Assembly (NCBI RefSeq): GCF_006265115.1
Contig: NZ_SMDR01000001.1
Span: 62,001 to 126,000, forward strand
Origin: Arenimonas terrae
GTDB taxonomy: Bacteria > Pseudomonadota > Gammaproteobacteria > Xanthomonadales > Xanthomonadaceae
Direction: 5' to 3'
Length of the DNA stretch: 64,000 bases
Below the pieces are notes generated by a model. The model saw only the letters and a list, made by a program, of their open reading frames with translations. It was not told the DNA's origin and did not search any database. Shown here piece after piece: positions 16,937 through 26,528 of the stretch (the stretch's first letter is position 1; each line of letters begins with the position of its first letter). Both the position numbers and the translations under genes were made by a program.

Positions 16937-18055
16937 TCAGGGGGTCAGGCGCGCTTGCAGGTCCCGAGCTTGCTTCAGGTCCGGGTGCTTTGCCAGCAGC
17001 GCGGCCAGCGTTTCCCGGGCGGCCGCCGTCTGGCCCAGGCGCCACTGCGCTTCGGCGATGCCCAGCGGCAGCTGCGGTTCGCTCATGTGGGGCCGGGCGA
17101 GCTGCATCAGCAGCAGCGCGTCGCGCACGCCGGAATCGTTCGGTGCCGACTGCAGCTGGTAGTAGCCGAGCATGCCGATCAGGGCGGCGTGGTAACGCGC
17201 CGGTTCCGCGGCCAGCGCCTGGCGCGCACCATCCGCATCGCCGGCCAGCGCCTGCTGCGCCAGGGCCATCGTCAACTCGTCGCGCCAGGGCGTGCGCGCC
17301 ACCGGCGTGCGGCCCAGCGCGCGCACCACGGCTTCGGCCATGCCGGCGGTGGAGTAGGGGTTCTGCCCGGTGACGAGCCGGCCGTCGACCACCACCTTCG
17401 GCAGCATCAGGGCCGCTTCCTGCCACAGCGCACCGCCGTCGCGCAGCGCGGTCTCGAGCTGGAAGCGGAACTGAGTCGCCCACTTCTTGCCGAACACCGA
17501 TTCTTCCTCGAGGCTGAAACCGGTGAGTGCGCGCCCGGCGACCAGGGCCGTGCCGTCGGGCAGCTTCGCGTCCACCAGTGCGGCGGGCCCGTGGCAGACC
17601 GCGGCCACCACGCCGCCGTCGGCATACACCTGGCCGAGCAGGCGATGCAGCGCGGCGTCGTCGGCCAGGTCGAACATCGCGCCCTTGCCGCCCATCACCA
17701 GCACGGCGTCGTAGTCGTCGGCCTTCACCGCGTCGGTGCGGCGCGTGGCGCCGAGTTGGCGCTGCGCTTCGGCGTCGGCGACCACCGCGGCGTTGAAGGG
17801 CTCCTTCGGGTCGAAACGGTCGGCCTGCACCGCGCCGCCGGCCGGGCTGGCGACGTCCACTACCACGCCGTTGGCGCGCAGGATCAGCCAGGTCTGGGCG
17901 AACTCGTCCATCTCGAAACCGGGCCGGGTCTTGCCCGCGTCGCGGCCTTCGCTGCTGACGACGATCAGGGCGCGGGTGGTCCCGGCGTCGGCGGCGACCG
18001 CGGGGGTGGAAATCATGAGGGTGGCCAGCAGCAGGCCGGGGAGAATGGTTCGCAT
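16937..18055 (-). CDS. exported DJ-1/PfpI-family protein with helical C-terminal domain
   Basis: A 372-residue protein with a signal peptide (residues 1-22, MRTILPGLLLATLMISTPAVAA). A DJ-1/PfpI (Hsp31-like) domain spans about residues 28-245, with nucleophile elbow AVCHGPAAL (C154, H155) and upstream glutamate E50. The family includes glyoxalase III, deglycases and chaperones. The remaining residues (about 255-370) are helical, with TPR-like periodicity (AQQALAGDADGARQALAAEPARYHAALIGML, EAQWRLGQTAAARETLAALLAKHPDLKQARDL). Tail segments such as VVVDGRLVTGQNPYSTAGMAEAVVRAL recur in two other DJ-1/PfpI sequences at 19.8 and 21.2 kb. It may be cotranscribed with the downstream two-component system. 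Confidence 0.85.
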   Translation of the reverse strand: MRTILPGLLLATLMISTPAVAADAGTTRALIVVSSEGRDAGKTRPGFEMDEFAQTWLILRANGVVVDVASPAGGAVQADRFDPKEPFNAAVVADAEAQRQLGATRRTDAVKADDYDAVLVMGGKGAMFDLADDAALHRLLGQVYADGGVVAAVCHGPAALVDAKLPDGTALVAGRALTGFSLEEESVFGKKWATQFRFQLETALRDGGALWQEAALMLPKVVVDGRLVTGQNPYSTAGMAEAVVRALGRTPVARTPWRDELTMALAQQALAGDADGARQALAAEPARYHAALIGMLGYYQLQSAPNDSGVRDALLLMQLARPHMSEPQLPLGIAEAQWRLGQTAAARETLAALLAKHPDLKQARDLQARLTP

Positions 18056-18112
18056 CGCTGTCGTCCGGTGGGGGAGGTGGGCGCAGCCTGCCTGCCGGAT
18101 GTGAAGCGGGAA

Positions 18113-19084
18113 TCAACCGGCGGCCGCGTCCCGCGCCGCCGCCGCCACCGCCCGGAACTCGGCGACGTGTTTGTCCAGCCGCGCGCGGTCGCAGTGGCCG
18201 CAGAGCCAGGGCAGGCCCTTGCCCAGCGTCTGGTACATCGTCTTCTGCTTGCACTTCTTGCAGCCGAAGGCCATCACCGGGCCGTTCACCGGTTCCAGCT
18301 CGGCCGCCAGGTCGGGGCGGCGGCCGGCGAGGCGCGCGAACTCGTCGCGCGGGAACTGGTTGCACAGGGCCAGGTGCTTCAGCGCCGGCAGGCCGGCCAG
18401 CGGCGCCAGCGAGCCGTCGAGCACCTGCACGGTGAGCAGACGCAGGCGCTCGAGCTGCGGCAGGGCGGCGAGCGGCGCCAGCGTGTCGATCTTCAACGCC
18501 TTGATGCTGTTCGAATCGCCGGCCAGCAACAGCGAACGCAGCTGCGGCAGCCCGCGCAGGAAGGACAGGTCGCCGGCCGCGCGCACGTTGGCGATCTCCA
18601 GGTCGATCAGGCGCGGCAGCGCCGCCAGCGCATCCAGCCCCTCGGCCGAAGGCGCACCGCCCAGGTGGAAATGGCTGAGCGTGCGCAACCGGGTGATCGG
18701 CCGAAGGTCGGTCAGGCTGCCCCACTTGATGTACAGGCCTTCGAGCGCCGGCATCGCGCAGGCCGCCTCGAACATCTCCTGGCTGACCTTGCTGTGGAAC
18801 CAGAGCACGCGCACGTTCGCCAGCGTCGGCAGCAGTTCGCCCCAGCGCTTGACCAGGGCGCGCTGCTGGGGCGGCTTCAGCGCCGTCTGGGTGATCGCCA
18901 GCGACAGCCGCTCGCCGCCGTCGTAGTCCTCGGGCTGCTGGATGGCCCGGGGCGGGAAATTGCGCTGCGGCCGGTGGTACCAGTAGCTGTCGCCGGGCTC
19001 AACGATTTCCGCGCGCAGGGCCTGGTGGTCGAGCAGGGGCTGCAGGATCGCCTGGATGTGGCTGGTCGCGTCGCTCATGGACAT
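18113..19084 (-). CDS. leucine-rich-repeat protein with C-terminal zinc-ribbon-like module
   Basis: A protein of about 323 residues of no known function. The centre (about 85-250) consists of leucine-rich repeats of about 20-24 residues (LANVRVLWFHSK, MPALEGLYIKWG, LRTLSHFHLGG, LPRLIDLEIANV, LPQLRSLLLAG, LPQLERLRLLTV, LPALKHLALCN). The C-terminus has two Cys pairs, FGCKKCKQK and LWLCGHCDR-like, about 25 residues apart, forming a plausible zinc ribbon. There is no signal peptide, so it is probably cytoplasmic. ATG 19084 shares one base with the upstream stop (TGATG), suggesting coupling; ATG 19078 is an alternative. LRRs suggest protein binding. Confidence 0.7.
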   Translation of the reverse strand: MSMSDATSHIQAILQPLLDHQALRAEIVEPGDSYWYHRPQRNFPPRAIQQPEDYDGGERLSLAITQTALKPPQQRALVKRWGELLPTLANVRVLWFHSKVSQEMFEAACAMPALEGLYIKWGSLTDLRPITRLRTLSHFHLGGAPSAEGLDALAALPRLIDLEIANVRAAGDLSFLRGLPQLRSLLLAGDSNSIKALKIDTLAPLAALPQLERLRLLTVQVLDGSLAPLAGLPALKHLALCNQFPRDEFARLAGRRPDLAAELEPVNGPVMAFGCKKCKQKTMYQTLGKGLPWLCGHCDRARLDKHVAEFRAVAAAARDAAAG

Positions 19085-19698
19085 CACTCGACGCAGCCCA
19101 TGTCCTCGTCTTCCTCAATCAGGCGCATGTCGGCCAGGTAGATCTGGAAGATCGGCATCGGCCACATCTCGTACGTGCTGCTGCCGGGCCGAACCGGACA
19201 GCTTGAGGTCCTGACCAGGCCGTCGTGGCCCATCGGCATCATGCCCATCCGGATCCGCAGCGCCTTGTCGAAAGGGTTGCGGGTGATCAGCATCATGCTG
19301 CCGTCCTCGTCCTGCTCCAGCCGGCTGTGGAGGGTGCGCGAGGGATCGCTGACTTCCTCGACCCGGCGCAGGTTCACCAGCCGGCCGTTCTCGACCTCGG
19401 CTTCGATCAGCACCTCGTGGCCCGCGTACACCGACACGCCTCCGGGCTGCACGACGGGAAGCGCGGGATAGTGCTTGTCGAAGGGCTTGCCCTTCTCGTC
19501 CCGCATCGTGATGCGGACGTCGAGCAGGCACTGGATCTTGGTGCACATCTCGGCCGTTTCCGGATCGAGCGCGTCCTTGGCGGCGGCCGGCGCCTCCGGC
19601 GTTTCCGCCGGCGGCGTGGCGTCTGCCGGGAGTTCCGACGCCGCCGACACGGTGCCGGCGGTCCACATCAACAGGGGCAGGAGCCAGGCCTTGCGCAC
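19084..19698 (-). CDS. exported protein of unknown function
   Basis: A 204-residue product beginning at GTG 19698 with a good signal peptide (RKAWLLPLLMWTAGTVSA) and AAGGA 7 bases upstream, which decides the start over the more upstream ATG. A proline/alanine-rich linker (PADATPPAETPEAPAAAKDALDPE) is followed by a domain containing CTKIQCLLDVRITMRDEKG, with two Cys that could form a disulphide, and a mostly beta remainder. It ends in an acidic tail (IEEDEDMGCVE). I do not recognise the family. It is upstream of, and coupled to, the LRR protein gene. Confidence 0.6.
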   Translation of the reverse strand: MRKAWLLPLLMWTAGTVSAASELPADATPPAETPEAPAAAKDALDPETAEMCTKIQCLLDVRITMRDEKGKPFDKHYPALPVVQPGGVSVYAGHEVLIEAEVENGRLVNLRRVEEVSDPSRTLHSRLEQDEDGSMMLITRNPFDKALRIRMGMMPMGHDGLVRTSSCPVRPGSSTYEMWPMPIFQIYLADMRLIEEDEDMGCVE

Positions 19699-19825
19699 GG
19701 GACATTCCTTTGGACGGGTCGGCCAGAGCCTAACCAATCCCGCCCCGCGTCCGCCATCGGATCCGCCTGGCCGAGCCGCTGGTGGCGAATCCGCCCGGCG
19801 AAGGTGCCGATCCTGTCGCTACTCT

Positions 19826-20062
19826 TCAGAGGCCTTTGCCCAGCACCAGGTCGCGCACCGCTTCGCCGACGCCGTGGGCCGACTGCGGGTTCTGGCCGGT
19901 GACCAGGCGGCCGTCGACCATCACCTTCGCGGTCCAGTTGGGGGCCGGGTGGTGGAAGGCGTCGCGCTGGGTGAGCGTGGTGGCCAACAGGAAGGGCACG
20001 ACGGTGTCGAGTTTCACCGCGCGCTGCTCGTCGTCGGTGAAGGCGGCCACGTTCTTTCCGGC
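19826..20062 (-). pseudogene. remnant of a DJ-1/PfpI-family gene (3' third only)
   Basis: The minus-strand frame encodes about 79 residues (AGKNVAAFTDDEQRAVKLD...GVGEAVRDLVLGKGL) that match, with few changes, the C-terminal third of the intact DJ-1/PfpI protein at 21202-21945. DNA similarity to 21202-21440 is high throughout and stops abruptly near 20063. Upstream of the break the frame meets a TGA within about 35 bases, with no ATG start. The catalytic Cys region is absent, so the fragment cannot be functional. Together with the intact copy it forms direct repeats flanking the DUF6683-like gene, consistent with duplication followed by deletion. Confidence 0.75.
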
Positions 20063-20169
20063 GCCTGGCGCCCGGGCGGCGGCCGAATGTCAGTGCGCCT
20101 GTCGTTCTTGGCTATTGGTCCCTCTGCTTTGCCAACCCGACCTTCACTCCCGGAATCCAGGTGAACGCC

Positions 20170-21108
<939 letters not shown>

Positions 21109-21201
21109 CGGGGACGACGATCCACCGCACAGTCGTCGGCTCCGTCGCTGCTCGCCGCGGGGAAGGAAGCAGGGGCGCGGCCACCCGACCCGCGGTTGCT
21201 C

Positions 21202-21945
21202 TCAGCGCGCCGCGCCGAGCACCAGGTCGCGCACCGCTTCGCCGACGCCGTGCGCCGACTGCGGGTTCTGGCCGGTGACCAGGCGGCCATCCACCATCGT
21301 GTTTGCCGTCCAGTTCGGGGCCGGGTGGTGGATGGCGCCGCGCTGGCTCAGTTTCGTGGCGAGCAGGAAGGGCACGACGGTGTCGAGTTCCACCGCGCGT
21401 TCCTCGTCGTCGGTGAAGGCGGCGACGTGTTTGCCGGCGACGAGATAGGTGCCGTCGCTGAGCTTCACGTTCACCAGGGCGGTCGGGCCGTGGCAGACCG
21501 CGGCGACGATGCCGCCCTGTTCCCACACCGCACGCGCCTGCTGCTGCACGGCCGGGCTGTCGGGGAAATCCCAGGCGGCGCCGTGGCCGCCCGCGAACAG
21601 GATCGCCGAATAGCGTTTCGGATCGACGCTGGCGAGTGTGGGCGTGCCGCGGATCGCTTCGCGGAATTTCGCGTCGTTCCAGTAGCGCGCGTTGACCTTG
21701 TCGTCGAGATCGAGGCCATCCACCGGCGGCTCGCCGCCCTGGATGGAGGCGAGTTCGACCGGAATGCCGGCGTCCTCGAGCACCGCCATCGGGTGCGTGA
21801 CTTCACCGAGGTAGAAGCCGGTCGGCTGCCCGGTGCTGCCTTTCACGCCGTGGCTGGTCAGCACGATCAGCACGGGTTTCACGGGCGCCGGTTCCACGTT
21901 GCCGGTGGCGGCCATGCCGATCAGGGTGGAGAGAAGAAGGCTCAT
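21202..21945 (-). CDS. DJ-1/PfpI-family (Hsp31/glyoxalase III-like) protein
   Basis: A 247-residue class I glutamine-amidotransferase-like protein. It carries the Hsp31-type N-terminus VLIVLTSHG..TGFYLGEVTHPMAVLEDAGI with conserved Glu48, and the nucleophile elbow AVCHGP (C151, H152). These residues match the DJ-1 superfamily glyoxalase III/deglycase triad. The short hydrophobic start (MSLLLSTLIGMAATG) could be a weak signal sequence. A truncated copy of its 3' third lies at 19826-20062 in the same orientation. It is separated from the MFS transporter gene upstream by a short, more AT-rich spacer containing TATATATATG. Confidence 0.88.
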   Translation of the reverse strand: MSLLLSTLIGMAATGNVEPAPVKPVLIVLTSHGVKGSTGQPTGFYLGEVTHPMAVLEDAGIPVELASIQGGEPPVDGLDLDDKVNARYWNDAKFREAIRGTPTLASVDPKRYSAILFAGGHGAAWDFPDSPAVQQQARAVWEQGGIVAAVCHGPTALVNVKLSDGTYLVAGKHVAAFTDDEERAVELDTVVPFLLATKLSQRGAIHHPAPNWTANTMVDGRLVTGQNPQSAHGVGEAVRDLVLGAAR

Positions 21946-22005
21946 CGCTAGCTCCTATATATATGTATGTGCGAGGGGTCAGATCACCCGCCCGAATTCA
22001 CCGCT

Positions 22006-23214
22006 TTACGCCACAGCCCCACAAGCGGGTGCTCTGACCCCGGATTCCGTCCGATCCAGCCGCACGCTGTAGATCGCGATGGCCAAGCCGCTCAGCGTCA
22101 CCAGCGCCGCCACCCAGCTCACCGCGCCCAGGCCCAGCGCGCTTTGAATCACCACCGCGCCCAGCCAGGCGCCGATCGCGTTGCCGAGGTTGAAGGCGGC
22201 GATGTTGAGGCTCGAGGCCAGGCTCTGGCCCGCGCCTTCCGCCTTCTGCAGCACGCGCATCTGCAGCGGCGCCACGGTGGCGAAGGCGGCCGCGCCGAGC
22301 AGGCCGGTGAACAGGATGGCGCTCCACTGGTAATGCATCGTGAAGGTCATCGCGCCGAGCACGACCGCCAGCACGACCAGCGTGCCGATCAGCGTGGGCA
22401 CGAGCCGTTTGTCCGCCAGCCGGCCGCCCAGCAGGTTGCCGACGATGAAACCCACGCCGAACACCAGCAGGATCGGCGACACCGCGCTTTCGGCGAAGCC
22501 GGAGATCTGCGTCAGGATCGGCTGGATATAGGTGAACACCGCGAACACGCCCGCGTAACCCAGCACCGTCATCGCCAGGCCCAGCAGCACCTGCGGACGC
22601 GTCACTACTTTCACTTCTTCGCGGAAAGACACGACTTCACCATCGCCGCGATCGGCAGGCACCAGCCAGGCGATGATGAAAGTCGCCAGCACGCCCAGCA
22701 CGGTCACGGCCCAGAAGGTCGCGCGCCAGCCGTATTCCAGGCCCAGCCACGCACCGGCCGGCACGCCCAGCAGCGTCGCCGCGGTCAGGCCGGTGAACAG
22801 GATCGAGATCGCGGTGGCCTTGCGTTCCGGCGCCACCAGTCCGGTCGCGACCACCGCGCCGACGCCGAAGAAGGTGCCGTGCGCCAGCGAAGTCAGCACC
22901 CGCGCCGCCATCAGCACTTCGTAATTCGGCGCCAGCGCGCAGGCCAGGTTGCCGAGCGTGAACACCCCCATCAGCGCCACCAGCACCGTCTTGCGCGGCC
23001 AGCGGCCGGTGGCCGCGGTCAGCAGCGGCGCGCCGACGAACACGCCGAGCGCATACCCGGAGATCAGCAGGCCGGCGGCGGCGATGGACACGCCGAGGTC
23101 GGCCGAGACCTGCATCAGCAGGCCCATGATCACGAACTCGGTGGTGCCGATGCCGAAGGCGCCGGCGGTGAGGGCAAAGAGCGCAAGGGGAAGCGCGGGT
23201 TTCGGGGCAGCCAT
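22006..23214 (-). CDS. MFS transporter, AraJ/YdhP-like (DHA1 family)
   Basis: A 402-residue protein with 12 predicted transmembrane helices. The first starts ALPLALFALTAGAFGIGTTEFVIMGLL, a signature of the AraJ/YdhP/SotB sugar- or drug-efflux group. Motif A is recognisable as TAATGRWPRKTVLV. A short C-terminal tail ends GVRAPACGAVA. It probably exports small toxic or sugar-like compounds by proton antiport, and the substrate is unknown. ATG 23214 is chosen because it directly precedes the first helix. It is divergent from the LysR regulator, with 97 bases and a strong palindrome between them, so the regulator probably controls it. Confidence 0.9.
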   Translation of the reverse strand: MAAPKPALPLALFALTAGAFGIGTTEFVIMGLLMQVSADLGVSIAAAGLLISGYALGVFVGAPLLTAATGRWPRKTVLVALMGVFTLGNLACALAPNYEVLMAARVLTSLAHGTFFGVGAVVATGLVAPERKATAISILFTGLTAATLLGVPAGAWLGLEYGWRATFWAVTVLGVLATFIIAWLVPADRGDGEVVSFREEVKVVTRPQVLLGLAMTVLGYAGVFAVFTYIQPILTQISGFAESAVSPILLVFGVGFIVGNLLGGRLADKRLVPTLIGTLVVLAVVLGAMTFTMHYQWSAILFTGLLGAAAFATVAPLQMRVLQKAEGAGQSLASSLNIAAFNLGNAIGAWLGAVVIQSALGLGAVSWVAALVTLSGLAIAIYSVRLDRTESGVRAPACGAVA

Positions 23215-23292
23215 GGGGCGGGGTTCCGGGTGGCGAGGGCGGCATCCTGCGCCCTTGCATTCACCAGAAAAACCGCCAGTATCCGGAATCAG

Positions 23293-23311
23293 TTTCAACG
23301 GAGCGTTGAAA
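23293..23311. promoter_or_regulatory. LysR-type operator between the MFS and LysR genes
   Basis: TTTCAAC-N5-GTTGAAA is a perfect 7-bp inverted repeat with the T-N11-A core expected of LysR sites. It abuts the LysR start codon (23312) and faces the divergent MFS gene. Binding here would repress the regulator itself and could activate the transporter. Confidence 0.65.
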
Positions 23312-24226
23312 ATGGACCGCCTCGACGACCTCGCCTTGTTCCTGAAAGTGCTGGACCAGGGCTCGATCACCGCCGCCGCCCGCGCCCTGGACCTCAGCCC
23401 CGCCGTGGCCAGCCAGCGCCTGGCCCGCCTGGAAAAGGAACTGGGCGTGCGCCTGCTGCACCGGACCACCCGCCAGCTGCACCCCACGCCGGAAGGCCTG
23501 GCCCTGGCCGAACAGGGCCGCGGCCTGGTCGAAGACCTCGACGCCCTGGTCAGCGGCCTGCGCCAGGCCGGCACCGGCGTCGGCGGCACCCTGCGCGTGA
23601 CCACCTCGGCCACCTTCGGCCGGCTTTACCTCTCGCCCCTGCTGCCGGAGTTCCTGGCCCTGCACCCCGCGGTCCGGGTCAGCGTGGACTTGAACGACCG
23701 CGTGGTGGACCTGGTGACGGCCGGCTTCGACCTGGCCATCCGCATCGGCGCCCTGGACGACTCGACGATGGTCGCCCGCAAGCTCGCGCCCAACCGCCGG
23801 GTGCTGGTGGCCTCGCCCGATTACCTGAAGCGCCGCGGCGCCCCGCAGGTGCCGGCCGACCTCGCCAGCCACGACTGCCTGCTGCTGACCGGCGCCCAGG
23901 GCCGCCAGGACGAATGGCGCCTGAGCGACGGCCAGGGCGGCGAAACCACCGTGCGCGTGCACGGCCGCATCGAAAGCAACTTCGGCGAACTCCTGCGCGA
24001 CGCCGCCGTGGCCGGCATGGGCATCGCCCTGCATGCGACCTGGCATGTGGCCGAAGACTTGCGCGCCGGCCGTTTGGTCGAAGTGTTGCCCGACTACCCG
24101 TTGGCCACGACGGGAGTTTGGGCGGTGATGCCGCAGCGGCGGTTGGTGCCGCCGAGGGTTAGGGCGTTTGTGGAGTTTTTGGGGGAGAGGTTTGGTGAGA
24201 ATCCAATTTGGGATAAAGGGCTGTAG
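23312..24226 (+). CDS. LysR-family transcriptional regulator
   Basis: A 304-residue LysR regulator. The N-terminal winged helix is MDRLDDLALFLKVLDQGSITAAARALDLSPAVASQRLARLEKELGVRLLHRTTR. The effector domain of about residues 90-295 starts VGGTLRVTTSATFGRLYLSPLLPEFL, close to the CrgA/AaeR-type group that often controls efflux genes. Divergent placement to the MFS transporter and the palindrome touching its ATG suggest autoregulation and control of that transporter. Codon use becomes less GC-rich near its 3' end, where the accessory island starts. Confidence 0.92.
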   Translation: MDRLDDLALFLKVLDQGSITAAARALDLSPAVASQRLARLEKELGVRLLHRTTRQLHPTPEGLALAEQGRGLVEDLDALVSGLRQAGTGVGGTLRVTTSATFGRLYLSPLLPEFLALHPAVRVSVDLNDRVVDLVTAGFDLAIRIGALDDSTMVARKLAPNRRVLVASPDYLKRRGAPQVPADLASHDCLLLTGAQGRQDEWRLSDGQGGETTVRVHGRIESNFGELLRDAAVAGMGIALHATWHVAEDLRAGRLVEVLPDYPLATTGVWAVMPQRRLVPPRVRAFVEFLGERFGENPIWDKGL

Positions 24227-24536
24227 TCAGGAGCTTGCGACGTCTGCATTCGACCTAGCGCAGGAGTTCCTGTCTTGTACGAACGTCGTGCCCGATCTCC
24301 AGCAGGCGGATGCGCTGGATGCGGTCGCGCTATCGCCGACGTCATCGTGTCCAGCTATATTTGGAAAGGTCCTGATCGCTGCGACGCACGTCAATCTCCG
24401 GCAAACTGCGGTTCCGACCGAGTTTGCCGCCCCGGTCTGTCCTCCGATTCGGTTTGTGATCCGATGAGCCTGATGAAGGGCTGCCCGCTCGATGCACCGG
24501 GCTCCCGACCCACGAACTCCTAGAGCCCACGATCCC
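24227..24536. other. noncoding left edge of the accessory island
   Basis: A 310-base stretch between the LysR gene and the ABC-ATPase gene. Base composition drops visibly in GC compared with the core genes to the left. I see no convincing ORF, no integrase, no tRNA end and no direct repeat matching the right edge of the island. An ORF running through 24168-24467 looks random. It presumably holds the promoter of the defence-like operon, but no clear -35/-10 pair stands out. Confidence 0.5.
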
Positions 24537-26528
24537 ATGGCACTGTTCCCTCTCCTCAAACATGTTCGAATCGAGAAGTACGGCCTGTATCCGGGGTTTG
24601 CGCGTGACGGCACGTTCGAGGTCACATTCCGCCCGGGCGTCACCCTGATTCTCGGTGCAAACGGGCTTGGGAAGACAACCTTGATGACACTGCTGTACCG
24701 CATGCTTGCCGGGACGCAGGAGCTCGGGCTGCCCGAAGGCGAGGTCGGCAACGCGCGTCTGGAGGCTTACGACCTTAGCGCTGTGCAGCGTAAGCAGTTT
24801 GCCAATCGGGTCAACGACGGGGCCGAGAACGCAACGTGCGAGCTGACCTTCGACCTAGGAACGACGACCTTCAGTGTCCGTCGCAAGCTCGCCAACCTTG
24901 CGCTCGATGGCTGGACGCTGGGCGGAACTGATCAGGCGCTTGATGAGCAGAAGTTGCGGGATACCGTCACCCATGCGGCCGGTCTAGGTACCTTCAGTGA
25001 CTGGCTGCTTGTGCTACGCACCTTGGTGTTTTTCTTCGAAGACCGCCGCGCCCTTGTATGGGACAGTGGTGCGCAGCGGCAGCTGCTGCGTTGTCTGCTT
25101 CTGACGCCCACCCAAGCCGCGGACTGGACCAAGCAGGAGCGCTCGATCCTTTCGTTAGACTCTCGCCTTCGTAACCTCCAGGCCGCTTTTCGCAAGGAAG
25201 AGAAGATCCAGCGCAGGCAGGCGACTCAGATCGAGGATGAGCCTGGCGTGCGCGACGCGCTCGAAGTCGCCGAGCAGCGACGCCAGCGCCTGACGGATGA
25301 ACGTGATGCGCTGACCGATCGCATCCGTGTGGCCGAGCGCAGTCGGCAAGAGGCGCGACTGTCCGCGCTTCGCGCTCAAGACGAGTATGACCGCGCACTA
25401 CGCGAGCTTGAGCGCGCGCGCCTCCTCGCGATCGAGTCGCGTATGCCAAATGCCGATCAGTCTGTGCGCTTCATCTACGCGCGGCTGATGAGCGATAACC
25501 AGTGCCTCGTCTGTACAGCGACCGACGTTGCTGAAGTCCAGGCTCGTCTTGCGGAGGCGGTTGCGCAGCGCCACTGCGTGGTCTGCGATTCGGTGCTAGC
25601 TCCTGCAGTCGACGTGATCGAACTGAACGAGGAGCGCTTGCAGGAGCTGCAGCGCCGCGTTGAGCGTAGTGCTACCCAGCTTGTTGTCTCAGCTACAAAT
25701 CGCGATGAAGCGCATGCGGCGTACTTGCGCGACAGCGAACAGCTGGCGCTGCGGGCGACGGAGATCGAGGACGCGCACCAACAAGTCGCAAACTTGGTCA
25801 ACCAGCTGCCTCCGGACCAGTCGCGGAGAAAAGAGCTGGAAGATCGCTTCCAGACTTTGAATAACATGGTCACCGAGCTTCGCGCTCAACTTGAGACCGA
25901 GCGTGCAACCTTCAATGCGTCACTCGATTCCTTCCGGGCGACGATCCATCAGTCGGCCGCCCGAATAAAGGAGCATTTCGAGGCTGTATCCAGCGACTTC
26001 CTCTATGAGGAAAGTCGTCTGAGCTGGACGCCGGATCGGCGTCTAGTCGGCCAGACCGGTGGCGACACGTATGCCGAGTACCCCGCCTTCTCAGTCGAGT
26101 TGGGCGGAAGCGACTTCGTTGGCGTGCAGCGCCGCGCGAATCCCGCCTATGTCTCGGAGAGCCAGCGTGAGTTCATCGATCTTGCGTTCAGAATGGCACT
26201 GATAGAGGTCACGTCGCCTGACCATGTCGGCACGATCTGCATCGATGCGCCCGAATCCTCGCTCGATGCCATATTTGTCGACCGTGCGGCGACAGTGTTG
26301 GCGCGATTCGCGGACGGCACATCACCAAATCGCCTCGTCGTCACATCCAATCTCGGTGCTGGACCGCTCGTGCCGGAGCTGCTGCGCAAGGCCGCACCAC
26401 CTGGCGAGCGCGCCAAGACACTAACGAATCTCTTTAAGGCTGGTCAGCCTACAAAGGCGATGGTGGATGGTGTCGTCGAGTACGAGCGCTACCTCGCCAA
26501 ACTGATGATCGCGCTGGAGGAGCCGTGA
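24537..26528 (+). CDS. SMC/Rad50-like ABC ATPase of an ABC three-component (Lamassu-like) system
   Basis: A 663-residue SMC/Rad50-type ATPase. Walker A is GANGLGKT (40-47). Two coiled-coil arms (about 205-300 and 362-480) flank a hook region with two CxxC motifs, CLVC (323-326) and CVVC (347-350). The C-terminal head has a signature-like SESQREFIDLAFR (about 540-552) and Walker B TICIDAPESSLD (566-577). Such ATPases sense DNA ends or structures and drive a linked effector in ABC-3C and Lamassu systems. ATG 24537 is chosen for the domain start. It overlaps the next gene by four bases (GTGA). Codon use is less GC-rich than in the surrounding core genes, consistent with transfer. Confidence 0.85.
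   Translation: MALFPLLKHVRIEKYGLYPGFARDGTFEVTFRPGVTLILGANGLGKTTLMTLLYRMLAGTQELGLPEGEVGNARLEAYDLSAVQRKQFANRVNDGAENATCELTFDLGTTTFSVRRKLANLALDGWTLGGTDQALDEQKLRDTVTHAAGLGTFSDWLLVLRTLVFFFEDRRALVWDSGAQRQLLRCLLLTPTQAADWTKQERSILSLDSRLRNLQAAFRKEEKIQRRQATQIEDEPGVRDALEVAEQRRQRLTDERDALTDRIRVAERSRQEARLSALRAQDEYDRALRELERARLLAIESRMPNADQSVRFIYARLMSDNQCLVCTATDVAEVQARLAEAVAQRHCVVCDSVLAPAVDVIELNEERLQELQRRVERSATQLVVSATNRDEAHAAYLRDSEQLALRATEIEDAHQQVANLVNQLPPDQSRRKELEDRFQTLNNMVTELRAQLETERATFNASLDSFRATIHQSAARIKEHFEAVSSDFLYEESRLSWTPDRRLVGQTGGDTYAEYPAFSVELGGSDFVGVQRRANPAYVSESQREFIDLAFRMALIEVTSPDHVGTICIDAPESSLDAIFVDRAATVLARFADGTSPNRLVVTSNLGAGPLVPELLRKAAPPGERAKTLTNLFKAGQPTKAMVDGVVEYERYLAKLMIALEEP

Noticed and set aside
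20161-20169. GTG start at 20161 for the DUF6683-like gene
   Set aside because: The GTG is part of the AGGTGA ribosome site of ATG 20170, which also begins the signal peptide.
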